Position numbers and translations under genes: made by a program. A stretch of DNA of 64,000 bases. Source: UBA4782 sp034430215. Lineage in GTDB: Bacteria > Chloroflexota > Anaerolineae > Anaerolineales > Anaerolineaceae. The notes beneath the pieces are model-generated. The model was not told where the DNA came from. It saw only the letters and a list, made by a program, of their open reading frames with translations, and did no database searches. Below are positions 32,629 through 41,194 of this stretch, piece by piece. Position 1 is the stretch's first letter, and every line of letters begins with the position of its first letter. The stretch is taken from assembly GCA_034430215.1 (NCBI GenBank), contig DAOUFE010000044.1, positions 1 to 64,000 on the forward strand, in the 5' to 3' direction.

Positions 32629-34170
32629 ATGGAGGTAATTATGGCAAAAGGTTTTCTTCTCGGAGTTGATATTGGTACGTATGAATCAAAAGGTGTGATC
32701 ACGACACTCGAGGGAGAAGTCGTTAATATTCAAGTGCATCCGCACACTATGCAAATCCCCAGGCAAGGATGGGCAGAACACGATCCCGAAAAGGATTGGT
32801 GGGGTGATTATTGTTTTTTAACAAAGGCATTACTGCAAGCTACCGGTATTGACCCTAAAGAAATCCTGGCAGTTGCATGCAGTGCAATTGGTCCCTGCAT
32901 GCTGCCTATTGATAAAGAAGGAAATCCCTTGAGGATGGGGGTGCTCTATGGAGTGGATACCAGGGCAACTTCAGAAATTTCTGAGTTGGAAGAAAAATAC
33001 GGAAAGAAAACCCTGTTTGAGCAAACAGGCAATGAATTATCTTCTCAAGCAGTAGGTCCAAAGATCCTGTGGCTTAAACATAATGAACCTGAAATATACA
33101 AGAAAGCATACAAGATCATCCCTGCAACGACTTTCATGACAGGCAGGCTGACCGGAAGATATGTCATGGATCACCTGACCGCATCCTTTTACAATCCTCT
33201 TTACGATTATAAAAATTGTTGCTGGAGTAAGGAATATTGCAAAGGGATCATTGAACCTGAAAGGCTTCCAGAACTGGGTTGGGGACCCGATTTTATTGGT
33301 AAAGTGACCCATGCCGCTGCTGAACAAACTGGACTGGCAGAGGGCACGCCTGTAATGGTGGGTACGGTAGATGCTGCTGCCGAAGCTGTCAGCGTAGGTG
33401 TGGTCAGTCCAGGGCAAATGATGTTAATGTACGGGTCAACAATATTCATGTATATTATTCAAGATAAGCCAGTCATCGATGACCGCTTATGGGCTTGCAG
33501 GTACGTGTTTGATGGCACTACTGCCAACGCAGCCGGGATGGCAACCAGCGGCGCATTAACTCGATGGTTCAGAGATAAGCTGGCTCCAGACCTGGTAAAA
33601 CATGAAGAGCAGACAGGTGAAAATGCCTATGGGATTTTAGTCAAACAAGCGGGTGAGATCCCCGCAGGCTCTGAAGGCTTGGTGGTTTTACCCTATTTTA
33701 GCGGCGAACGAACCCCTATCAACGATCCGCGAGCTCGTGGCGTGTATTTTGGCTTGACGTTAGCACATACCCGGGCTCATTTATTCCGGGCAGCTTTAGA
33801 AGGAATAGCGTATGGCGTGAACCATCATTTTGAAATCATGCGTGAGCATGATGCCGAACCAAGAGAGATCGTAGCAGTGGGTGGTGGAACGAAGAACCAG
33901 CTCTGGCTGCAGGCTGTCAGCGATACCTGCAATGTTGTCCAACGGGTACCTTCTGTGACGGTTGGCGCTTCTTATGGTGATTGTTTCCTGGCAGGCATGG
34001 GGGCTGGTGTATCCCACACATACCATGATATCAAGCAATGGATGAATTATGTCAAAACTGTGACACCCGATAAACAAAACCATCTGATTTATGAAAAATA
34101 TTACAAGATATACCTTGAATTGTATGAACGGAACAAAGATTTGATGCACCAACTGTACGAGCTGGTGTAG
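32629..34170 (+). CDS. FGGY-family carbohydrate kinase (copy B)
   Basis: 513 residues, or 511 from the ATG at 32641, which has GGAGG 7 bases upstream and is the better start; the coordinates keep the longer frame. The motifs are nearly the same as in copy A: GVDIGTYESKGVIT, PRQGWAEHDPEKDWWGD, catalytic Asp in VMVGTVDAAAEAV, MMLMYGST, VVLPYFSGERTPINDPRARG and VAVGGGTKNQLWLQAVSD. It phosphorylates a sugar or polyol with ATP, presumably the one imported by the ABC transporter encoded just upstream. The sugar is undetermined. Confidence 0.88.
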   Translation: MEVIMAKGFLLGVDIGTYESKGVITTLEGEVVNIQVHPHTMQIPRQGWAEHDPEKDWWGDYCFLTKALLQATGIDPKEILAVACSAIGPCMLPIDKEGNPLRMGVLYGVDTRATSEISELEEKYGKKTLFEQTGNELSSQAVGPKILWLKHNEPEIYKKAYKIIPATTFMTGRLTGRYVMDHLTASFYNPLYDYKNCCWSKEYCKGIIEPERLPELGWGPDFIGKVTHAAAEQTGLAEGTPVMVGTVDAAAEAVSVGVVSPGQMMLMYGSTIFMYIIQDKPVIDDRLWACRYVFDGTTANAAGMATSGALTRWFRDKLAPDLVKHEEQTGENAYGILVKQAGEIPAGSEGLVVLPYFSGERTPINDPRARGVYFGLTLAHTRAHLFRAALEGIAYGVNHHFEIMREHDAEPREIVAVGGGTKNQLWLQAVSDTCNVVQRVPSVTVGASYGDCFLAGMGAGVSHTYHDIKQWMNYVKTVTPDKQNHLIYEKYYKIYLELYERNKDLMHQLYELV

Positions 34171-34183
34171 AGAAATACTTTAA

Positions 34184-34218
34184 TAAAAAAACACCCCGAA
34201 TAATAGATATTCGGGGTG
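34184..34218. terminator. Bidirectional terminator between kinase B and the DUF4867-like gene
   Basis: CACCCCGAATA (34192-34202) and TATTCGGGGTG (34208-34218) form a perfect stem. The minus strand runs into TTTTTTTATT, a strong terminator for the genes read leftward; the plus strand has a shorter T-rich tail. Confidence 0.88.
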
Positions 34219-34240
34219 GTCTTGTTTTAAAACAGGTTAT

Positions 34241-34930
34241 TTATGGTAGTTGATTGATCACAACGTTTGGACCATATAATCCTGGGAAGTTACCACCAGC
34301 AACCATATCTTTCGCTTCGGGGTGGCAGAACAGCCATTGATTTCTGGCGATGAGGATCTTTCCATCGGGTGTATTTGGCTTGGGAAGGGTGAGGGGATTC
34401 CCTGTTCCTCGTGGAAGGGTGAAGATATCGCAAAAACCAGCTTTTACACTGGCATTGATGGGAACAAAGTGCAGCCCCCAGGTATAAAGCTCGGTAATGC
34501 TGCCTTTGGTTGCAAAATAGGCTTTTACCTTATTGGTGTCCAGATATGGTTCTGGTCGCCATTCGATTTCTTCATAATGGGCAACCAGAAAGATTGTATC
34601 TTCCAATGAAATATGGACTTCACTTCCCTGATGGAATTCCAGCGCGTTGAGGGTATTGTTTCTTCCATATACCCAACCGACCTCAACTGGCATTTCACCG
34701 TAGATACGGTTGGCGATTGTTGATTGAAGGTCTTTATCTGCTTCAAATTCAGGAACTGAAGTTGCTGCGGCAAAACCATCTTTCAGCACCCATAATCTTC
34801 GTGCTGCCTTGATAGCTTCATCTGCTTTTACATCTGTAAGTACCCTGCCGTATCTTGTAAAGCTGGGATCGGCAACCGTAAGGATTTGGATGTGAGGATT
34901 TATTTTCTGTAAATCTGAAAGTACACTCAT
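34241..34930 (-). CDS. DUF4867-like protein
   Basis: 229 residues, no signal or membrane segment. The middle part (EVGWVYGRNNTLNALEFHQGSEVHISLEDTIFLVAHYEEI, about 81-120) with its His and acidic residues, and GLHFVPINASVKAGFCDIFTLPRGTGNPL, look like a cupin-type barrel; I place it tentatively with DUF4867, a family found beside sugar kinases and of unproven function. An isomerase or epimerase role is conceivable, but this is a guess. ATG with AGGAGG upstream. Last gene of the operon with DhaL, DhaK and the dehydrogenase. Confidence 0.6.
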   Translation of the reverse strand: MSVLSDLQKINPHIQILTVADPSFTRYGRVLTDVKADEAIKAARRLWVLKDGFAAATSVPEFEADKDLQSTIANRIYGEMPVEVGWVYGRNNTLNALEFHQGSEVHISLEDTIFLVAHYEEIEWRPEPYLDTNKVKAYFATKGSITELYTWGLHFVPINASVKAGFCDIFTLPRGTGNPLTLPKPNTPDGKILIARNQWLFCHPEAKDMVAGGNFPGLYGPNVVINQLP

Positions 34931-34952
34931 GGTTCCTCCTGATCAATAAATG

Positions 34953-35582
34953 TCATTTACTATTAATGGCTGTAAGGATTGTTACAAGTGCTGCGCATCC
35001 GGGGTCAATTTGCCCTTCAGTGCGTTCTCCCACCCAACCAGCACGGCCAATCTGGCTGCGCAGGGGTGTGACTTTATCGCGTCCTTCTTCTGCTGCTTTA
35101 AGGGACAATGCGCCTGCTTCTTGAAGGCTTTTTCCTTCATTAACAGCATTACTAAAAGCTTCACTTGCCGGGTAAAGCGCATCCAAGATGGTTTTATTTC
35201 CCAACTGTGCTTTTCCACGTTCCTGTATACCCTGGAAAGATGCTTTGAACATCGCTGCCAGGTCCATGGGTGTAACCTCAGTTTTGCCCAATACCTCTTT
35301 TCCAGCTCGCATCAATCCAGTAGCGAGCAAGGTACCCATGGTAGAAGGGGCAGCCCGGTTGGTTGCCATACCTGCACCAACAAAGTATTTACCAATGTCG
35401 CTAATCTCAGTAACGCGCGTATATTCCAAAAGGGCAGTGCCAATTCGTTCCATGTTGATGCCCATATCACCATCCCCCATCGCCTGATCAAGAGAGGTGA
35501 GATATTCGCCGCCAGCATTCAGCGCTAAACAAACTCGTTCAAACGCTTTTACAATTACTTGCCCCTGTATCTTTTCTTCCAT
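34953..35582 (-). CDS. DhaL-type (DAK2 domain) kinase subunit
   Basis: 209 residues, the usual DhaL length. The nucleotide/Mg-binding Asp residues are in LDQAMGDGDMGINMERI (about 39-55), followed by GAGMATNRAAPSTMGTLLATGLMRA and the GNKTILDALYPASEAF motif (about 130-145). DhaL carries ADP or ATP and donates phosphate to the substrate bound covalently by DhaK. It is 18 bases downstream of dhaK. The PTS partner DhaM is not in the window, so phosphate may come from ATP or from a protein encoded elsewhere. Confidence 0.88.
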   Translation of the reverse strand: MEEKIQGQVIVKAFERVCLALNAGGEYLTSLDQAMGDGDMGINMERIGTALLEYTRVTEISDIGKYFVGAGMATNRAAPSTMGTLLATGLMRAGKEVLGKTEVTPMDLAAMFKASFQGIQERGKAQLGNKTILDALYPASEAFSNAVNEGKSLQEAGALSLKAAEEGRDKVTPLRSQIGRAGWVGERTEGQIDPGCAALVTILTAINSK

Positions 35583-35600
35583 CGTTATCCTTTCACTCTG

Positions 35601-36599
35601 CTAGAACTGCTTGAAGAATGGTGTGTTGGCTGGGGCGTCAAGAAGTTCGGTCAATTCGTCATCCAGATACATGAAAGTGAGAGAAGCACCAGCCATTTCC
35701 ATGGAAGTGGCAAATTCACCCACGTATGCACGATGAATGATCAGTTTTTTCCCGGTTAATATCTCATGTACCTTGCGATAAATAACATATAGTTCTTCTG
35801 GGGGTGTGGCGCCAAGTCCGTTGACCATGACAGCCACGCGTTGACCAGCCTTTGGCGGGTAGTCATCGAGAATAGCGGTAGCCATGCGTTCCGCGATTTG
35901 ATCGGCAGTTTGCAGTTTTTCGCGTTTCATACCCGGTTCGCCATGGATACCCATGCCGATTTCCATCTCATCTTCAGCGATTGTAAACGTGGGTTTGCCA
36001 GCCATTGGAACTGTGCATGGAGACAGTGCCACACCCATTGTCCGGATGTTTGCCAAAGCTTTTTCAGCAACTGCAGCAACTTCATCTAAACTGCCACCTT
36101 TGTCAGCCTTTGCTCCAGCTATCTTGAAAGCGAACACCATGCCGGCTACACCACGACGGCGATGAGCTTCCGCAGGAGGTGCAGAGGCAACATCATCTTT
36201 GACCAATACGGTGCGAACCTTGATATTGTCCATATCAGCTAATTCGGCTGCCATGTCAAAATTCATGACATCACCGCCATAGTTTCCATAGATATAGACA
36301 ACACCTTTTCCGCCATCAATTTTTTTCGTTATTGCCAGCATTTGTTCAGCACTGGGGGAGGAGAAGACATCTCCAACTGCGCAGCCATCCAACATGCCTT
36401 TTCCAACATATCCCAAGAAAACAGGCAAGTGACCGGAACCACCACCAGTTGCCAGACCTACTTTCCCCTTGACAGGAGAATCAGCCCGAACGATGCAATG
36501 AACATCTTCGGTATATGCAAGTTGGGTGGGGTAAGCTTTTACCAAACCGTCCAACATTTCAGGAACAAAATCTTTCGGTTGATTAATAATTTTTTTCAT
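35601..36599 (-). CDS. DhaK-type (DAK1 domain) kinase subunit
   Basis: 332 residues. DhaK hallmarks: MKKIINQPKDFVPEMLDGLV at the N-terminus, GGGSGHLPVFLGYVGKGMLDG (about 53-73) with the substrate-site His, GDVMNFDMA, and the covalent-hemiaminal His in MGIHGEPGM (about 217). It binds dihydroxyacetone or a longer ketose such as erythrulose. Together with DhaL it makes a complete two-subunit kinase. ATG is preceded by GAGGATCCC. Family members phosphorylating four-carbon sugars exist, which is relevant because the region also holds FGGY kinases. Confidence 0.9.
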   Translation of the reverse strand: MKKIINQPKDFVPEMLDGLVKAYPTQLAYTEDVHCIVRADSPVKGKVGLATGGGSGHLPVFLGYVGKGMLDGCAVGDVFSSPSAEQMLAITKKIDGGKGVVYIYGNYGGDVMNFDMAAELADMDNIKVRTVLVKDDVASAPPAEAHRRRGVAGMVFAFKIAGAKADKGGSLDEVAAVAEKALANIRTMGVALSPCTVPMAGKPTFTIAEDEMEIGMGIHGEPGMKREKLQTADQIAERMATAILDDYPPKAGQRVAVMVNGLGATPPEELYVIYRKVHEILTGKKLIIHRAYVGEFATSMEMAGASLTFMYLDDELTELLDAPANTPFFKQF

Positions 36600-36638
36600 G
36601 GGATCCTCTGAATAAGTATTATTGAGACAACAAGTATT

Positions 36639-37526
36639 TTAGTACTTAACTTCCACTTTGGACATTTCTTCCAGAACTTTAATAAATGCTGAAGCGTTTT
36701 CTTCACCCCAGCCTTTGTTTACTGCTGCTTTGATCACTTCACGTGTGGCAGCCGATGCGGGGGTTGAAACATTCAACTCCTGCGAAAATGAAGCGATCAG
36801 GTTGGCATCTTTCAGCATTAATTTCAAATAGAAGGAGGGCGAAAAATCACGACGGCAAAGAGCATCGCCCACACCATCAAAAATTGGTGATTTGAAATCA
36901 GTGACATGAAGTACACCCAACACGTCTTTGGGATTCAAACCAGCCTTGGTGGCGAGGGTCATAGCTTCACCGAGAGCTTCGATCTGTAAGGCAACCACGA
37001 GATTGCCTACCAGTTTCATGGATGAGCCTTTACCATTTTCCCCCATGTAATGCTGGGTGGCGCTGATGTGTTTGAAGATGGGCAAAACTTGATTAAAAAT
37101 TGCCTTTTCGCCACCCACTACGATCCATAAGCCTGCATCACGGGATTCTCCTTTACTCCCAAAAACTGGTGCATCCAAAAAGTGGGCACCTTTTTCCTGG
37201 CAGGCAGCAGCCTCACGCAGAGATGTTTTTGGCATGCAGGTTGTCAGGTCGATGACGATCTGACCTGCTTTCAGACCTTTGCTAATGCCATTGGTGCCAA
37301 AGAAAACATCCTCAATCCCTTTATCGTCATTTACCATGATCATGATTACATCTGCACCTTCAATGGCCTCAAGGGGGGTAGCAGCAAACCTGGCACCTTC
37401 AGCGATCAATAATGTTGCTTTGGATGCAGTACGGTTATAAACGGTAAGCGGGTATTCTGCCTTTAAAAGGTTTGCAGCAATGTTGTGACCCATAATACCA
37501 AGACCGAGAAAAGCAATTTTTTCCAT
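36639..37526 (-). CDS. 3-Hydroxyisobutyrate dehydrogenase-family oxidoreductase
   Basis: 295 residues from the ATG at 37526 (AGGTGA 5 bases upstream); a longer frame to 37622 has no support. Rossmann motif FLGLGIMGHNIAANLLK (about 6-22), substrate loop VFGSKGESRDAGLWIVVGG (about 120-138) and the catalytic Lys in GSSMKLVGNLVVALQIEAL (about 169). Family members oxidise beta-hydroxyacids such as 3-hydroxyisobutyrate, tartronate semialdehyde or threonate. First gene of the DhaK-DhaL operon; it may oxidise a polyol- or sugar-acid intermediate. An aldehyde oxidoreductase pseudogene lies directly upstream. Confidence 0.88.
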   Translation of the reverse strand: MEKIAFLGLGIMGHNIAANLLKAEYPLTVYNRTASKATLLIAEGARFAATPLEAIEGADVIMIMVNDDKGIEDVFFGTNGISKGLKAGQIVIDLTTCMPKTSLREAAACQEKGAHFLDAPVFGSKGESRDAGLWIVVGGEKAIFNQVLPIFKHISATQHYMGENGKGSSMKLVGNLVVALQIEALGEAMTLATKAGLNPKDVLGVLHVTDFKSPIFDGVGDALCRRDFSPSFYLKLMLKDANLIASFSQELNVSTPASAATREVIKAAVNKGWGEENASAFIKVLEEMSKVEVKY

Positions 37527-37679
37527 TCGATTCACCTGTATATAGGAATAAAAGACCTGGATGGAATGACTTCGTCCCATCATTTGCACGTTTCTCATTT
37601 TAATATAGAAGTGGCGATTCACTCAAGAGAGAAAAATTTTACCTAAACCAAGAAATATTTGGAGAAAAAACTTCGGTAA

Positions 37680-39250
37680 TTATTCTTTTGTTTCTTTGCT
37701 GTTATAGGCGTGATGCACTCCTTGATTTTTACCATCGAGCATGGCATGCTGCATTTCTTCAATTATCGCAGTTCCATGCCGGTATTGGAAAGACCGCATG
37801 TCACGCAGGTGAAAGAAGGCTATCCGATTTTCGTTTTCTTTCAGGACATAAGTGGGGTCTTAGACGAATTTTCGTTCTACTTTGAGGATTTCACTGCCAT
37901 GTTTTACAATATCGGCTGCCGTCCAACTGGTACCTAAAATGCCATTTACTTCTTCGATCATCTTCGATCACCCCTTCCAAATCGCTGGCAATATCCAAGA
38001 TAGAAAAAGCAATGAAAAGGCAATGACCGCTGGAATTAATAAATGCTGTGGTTGCCTGGAATGCGCGACTGAGAGCTGCTTTTCCTTCGGGTGAAAGGGG
38101 ATCTTGTTTGTCGCTTGTGAACAATATCGACTGCACATTTCCTATCAGCAAAGGGCAACACACCCGCTTCCATTGCGACTGCCAGGGTGTCACCTGTTTC
38201 AATCGTATCCAGACCATAAGCATCACATAGTTGTAACAACTTTGCAATTACATCAAGGTCATCAAGACCATAATTGGCACCCAAAGCCCAATCAAGTTCA
38301 TCTTTAATGCAAGAGGTAATTTCTTTTTTATTTTGCCCATACCAGGTATTGGAACATTTTAATAATGCAACCTGGACTGCATGGATGATTGTAAATTTCG
38401 TCTCATATCTGTTGTTTATTATTTTCAAAAATTACTTAACTTATAATTTTTGCATCTCCCTTGAATTGTCCACTCGAGGAATTTCAGGTAAGCAATCGAC
38501 CTGCTTCATTCAAGATGTTTATGAGCACGGCAGTGCCTAAGGAATTTAAAGCCCCTTTGGGTTTGGTAATTTCATGCGTCTGAAGTGCCTCATTCATTTT
38601 CACGCAGCCTGATTCGAACAAAGCTTAGTTAATGATAGTAACCCCGAAAGATTGCCGGTCATCCGGAATGATGAATTTCAATCCTTTGCTAGCCATCACT
38701 GTGCCAAGCCCACCATGCCTATCATAACGACAGGGGCGTTGAGACATGTCATTAAAGACAATGTCTGAATTAGCATAACCAAATTTACCTGCCACGCCAA
38801 CACTACAAATTGAATGCGGTGATCTTGGAATTTTCATATATTCTGGGGAAAGTTCTGTATAGATCCTGCCCGGCATATTCAGAAGCATCAAACCAATCTA
38901 CTTGTCACTTTCCCGTATTTTTATCCCAACAAATCAATGTCCCCCAATATTTTCCTTTCATCTCGGACTGACCTTCGATATTGAGCGCTCTTATCTGCAT
39001 TTTTACTGAAAATGGTGCTCAACTGGTTCCAGCATTAGCCTCTTTGATACCTCCAGCTAGAAGAGATTTCGCATCAATTGAAATATTGGAAGTAGTAGAA
39101 GCAGTAGTTCCTGTGGTAAAACCTGGTGCAAATACCAGTTTATTATTTGGTCCAAGAGGAAGGCAAGACGGAGGTACTTCATCAGTTATGAGATTCGATG
39201 TCAACCCACATCCCGCCAGTTTTCCGAATTTTTATGGTGCTTCGGCAAAA
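37680..39250 (-). pseudogene. Aldehyde:ferredoxin oxidoreductase (AOR family), multiply frameshifted
   Basis: Read leftward, short pieces in different frames follow the order of an AOR. PLGPNNKLVFAPGFTTGT and KSLLAGGIKEANAG (39019-39204) belong to the N-terminal domain. ALNIEGQ and YAGQDLY follow, then SICSVGVAGKFGYAN and GGLGTVMASKGLKFII (38625-38891). ANYGLDDLDVIAKLLQLCD and YGLDTIETGDTLAVAMEAG (38036-38428) come next, then AFQATTAF..LFIAF and the C-terminal GTSWTAADIVKHGSEIL (37891-38150). Several stops and frame changes intervene, and the total is about 1.57 kb against 1.8-1.9 kb for an intact gene. AORs use a tungsten or molybdenum pterin and 4Fe-4S to oxidise aldehydes to acids. It points the same way as the DhaKL operon and may once have been part of it. 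Confidence 0.88.
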
Positions 39251-39387
39251 CTGGCTCGTTAGGTCTTTCATATTTATACGTAGAAGCCACACATGCACAC
39301 CTTTCGAAAGCTAATGAATGGCATAACCTGATGATTTAAAACAAAGAATTCTTTTAAAATCCTTCCGTAATACAAGGAATAAATACA

Positions 39388-39427
39388 AAGGAAATTTTCT
39401 CCGTGATAAAACGGAGAAAATTTCCTT
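39388..39427. terminator. Perfect 17-bp hairpin between pseudogene and SRPBCC gene
   Basis: AAGGAAATTTTCTCCGT (39388-39404) and ACGGAGAAAATTTCCTT (39411-39427) enclose a 6-base loop. No long T-run follows on either strand. The rest of 39251-39642 shows no gene. It may be a surviving terminator or a repeat element. Confidence 0.6.
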
Positions 39428-39642
39428 AACGCACCGGCGGGCATAGAAATTACTTGCTATACCGTATCGTTCACATTTCCCTGAGGGATGATGTGTATCA
39501 GAGGTACTTCAAATTGGTTGGAATGTGGAATAATGAGATTGTGAAGTAGAACGAAATCATAGTGGTATATGCTAAATGTTAAGTCAACTATTTACGTTGA
39601 GAATGAAAGGATATTTAGTAGCAAGAAAATGCATCATCATTC

Positions 39643-40086
39643 TCAATCATTCTCTCCTTCCTCCATGCGAGTTTTTAAATTCGATAGCAGGATTTCAGCT
39701 TCTTTTTCGTTCATTTTGACTATGATTGATTCTGCCAATTTATTGACCAGAGGTACTGGCACTGTATATTCAATATCCACGGTGATTTTGGTATCTTCTC
39801 CCACTTTCTCATACAGCCATTCAAACTTGCTGGGGATACCACTTCTATTTGTCACCTGAACAAATTGGTTGGTCTTCACTTCTGTTGCTTCGCCCCAACC
39901 AGAGAATTTTAATCCGCCCATTTTGTATACCCAATCAAAACGATGCCATCCATCAGGTTTCATTTCCACTTTGTGAACTTCGACCATACTGGGCCAGATT
40001 TCGAGTAGATTGTTGGGATTGGTCATGAATTTGTATACTTTTTCCACCGGAGCTTGAATGGTAATGGATTTATGGATCTTGTTCAT
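39643..40086 (-). CDS. SRPBCC-family (START-like) protein
   Basis: 147 residues. The start NKIHKSITIQAPVEKVYKFMTNPNNLLEIWPSM is the classical opening of the polyketide-cyclase/SRPBCC lipid-binding fold, and the long C-terminal helix (LVNKLAESIIVKMNEKEAEILLSNLKTRM) closes the cavity. The fold binds hydrophobic ligands; no specific enzyme activity can be assigned. ATG with AGGATATT upstream. It stands alone and diverges from the DeoR regulator. Confidence 0.85.
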   Translation of the reverse strand: MNKIHKSITIQAPVEKVYKFMTNPNNLLEIWPSMVEVHKVEMKPDGWHRFDWVYKMGGLKFSGWGEATEVKTNQFVQVTNRSGIPSKFEWLYEKVGEDTKITVDIEYTVPVPLVNKLAESIIVKMNEKEAEILLSNLKTRMEEGEND

Positions 40087-40294
40087 AATATCCTCTTTTC
40101 TTTAAATATTGGTACTCTATTTGGTTATTTAAAGATAACAACTCCATTACTATGGAGTCGTGTAGGATTGGAATGCTGTTGAAATATTCTTATGGATGTT
40201 CAAACGACCTGCGAGTAGTTCTTCAAATAAATATTAGCACACGTCATTAGGGGATTCAATAAGTAACCTGTTGGAAGATTGTGTTTATGGCGGA

Positions 40295-40323
40295 TTGACA
40301 GATGGGAAAGTTCCATCTATAAT
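40295..40323 (+). promoter_or_regulatory. Perfect consensus promoter of the DeoR-BtpA operon
   Basis: TTGACA (40295-40300), exactly 17 bases, TATAAT (40318-40323). The spacer GATGGGAAAGTTCCATC is bounded by GATGG/CCATC inverted half-sites, a plausible operator. Transcription would start near 40330, about 34 bases before the first ATG. Confidence 0.88.
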
Positions 40324-40363
40324 GCACAAATAAGAACAATATAGAACATAAAAATGTTTTTAA

Positions 40364-41140
40364 ATGACACATAATATGTTAACCGAAGAAAGACGCGCTG
40401 CAATATTGAACGAACTGCACCTGAAAGGATTCATCCAGGTAAGTGCACTGGCGCAACAATTGGGAGTAAATCCAATTACCATCCGCAGAGATTTACTTAA
40501 TCTGGAGGAGCAAGGAAGATGTGTTCGAACCCGTGGCGGTGCAATTCAGGTAGGTGAGGGCGCTGTACCGGAATTGCCCTATGAAATCAAAGCCAGGCAG
40601 CATGTTGAAGAAAAGCTACGAATTTCTCGGGCGGCTATGAAGTTTGTTGATGACGGCGATATCATCATCCTTGATTCCGGTTCGACCATGTATAAATTAG
40701 CAGAACAATTGGTAACACAGCACCGGCTCACCGTTGTAACCAATGATATAAAAATTGCCTGTTTGTTGGCGGTTAATCCCTCGATCACGATGATCTGTAG
40801 TGGTGGAACCGCAAGAGCTAACGTGTATACTCTGCTAGGTTCACAAACAGAGCAATTCTTACGTAATATCCGGGTTAAGAAAACTTTCCTGGCCGCTGAC
40901 GCAATCCATACAGACGGGACTATTTCAAATGTCAACATGGAAGAAATAGCAATCAAGCAGGCAATGATCGCTGCAGCAGGGGAGGTGATTTTGTTGGCTG
41001 ATTCGTCAAAATTTCTTAAAACAGGTTTTGCTAATGTGTGTGATCTCAAAAAAATCGATCTTGTCATTACAGATGTGGGTTTAACTCCAGATTGGCAAAT
41101 CCGATTGAAAGAATGGCAGGTAAAAACCGAGCTGGTTTAA
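40364..41140 (+). CDS. DeoR/GlpR-family transcriptional regulator
   Basis: 258 residues. N-terminal helix-turn-helix with IQVSALAQQLGVNPITIRRDLLNLEEQG (about 23-50) and the family signature VRTRGGAI. The C-terminal DeoR sensor domain includes IILDSGSTMYKLAEQL and AVNPSITMICSGGTAR, which bind phosphorylated sugars. It probably represses its own operon with the BtpA gene and perhaps nearby sugar genes. Start ATG 40364 or 40376 (MLTEERRA) is uncertain because neither has a clear Shine-Dalgarno. A perfect consensus promoter with a palindromic spacer lies upstream, as expected for a tightly repressed gene. Confidence 0.9.
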   Translation: MTHNMLTEERRAAILNELHLKGFIQVSALAQQLGVNPITIRRDLLNLEEQGRCVRTRGGAIQVGEGAVPELPYEIKARQHVEEKLRISRAAMKFVDDGDIIILDSGSTMYKLAEQLVTQHRLTVVTNDIKIACLLAVNPSITMICSGGTARANVYTLLGSQTEQFLRNIRVKKTFLAADAIHTDGTISNVNMEEIAIKQAMIAAAGEVILLADSSKFLKTGFANVCDLKKIDLVITDVGLTPDWQIRLKEWQVKTELV

Positions 41141-41194
41141 GAGGTAAGTATTTCGACGTTAAATATATTTAATTATGATTTGAAGGAGTTAGAA

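Noticed and set aside
27682..34170. Assignment of the transporter/kinase as an AI-2 (lsr) system
   Set aside because: No lsrF/lsrG genes, the kinases are not clearly LsrK-like, and pocket residues of the binding protein appear different.
37688..38540. Plus-strand ORFs over the AOR remnant
   Set aside because: They are antisense shadows; the minus strand shows ordered AOR fragments.
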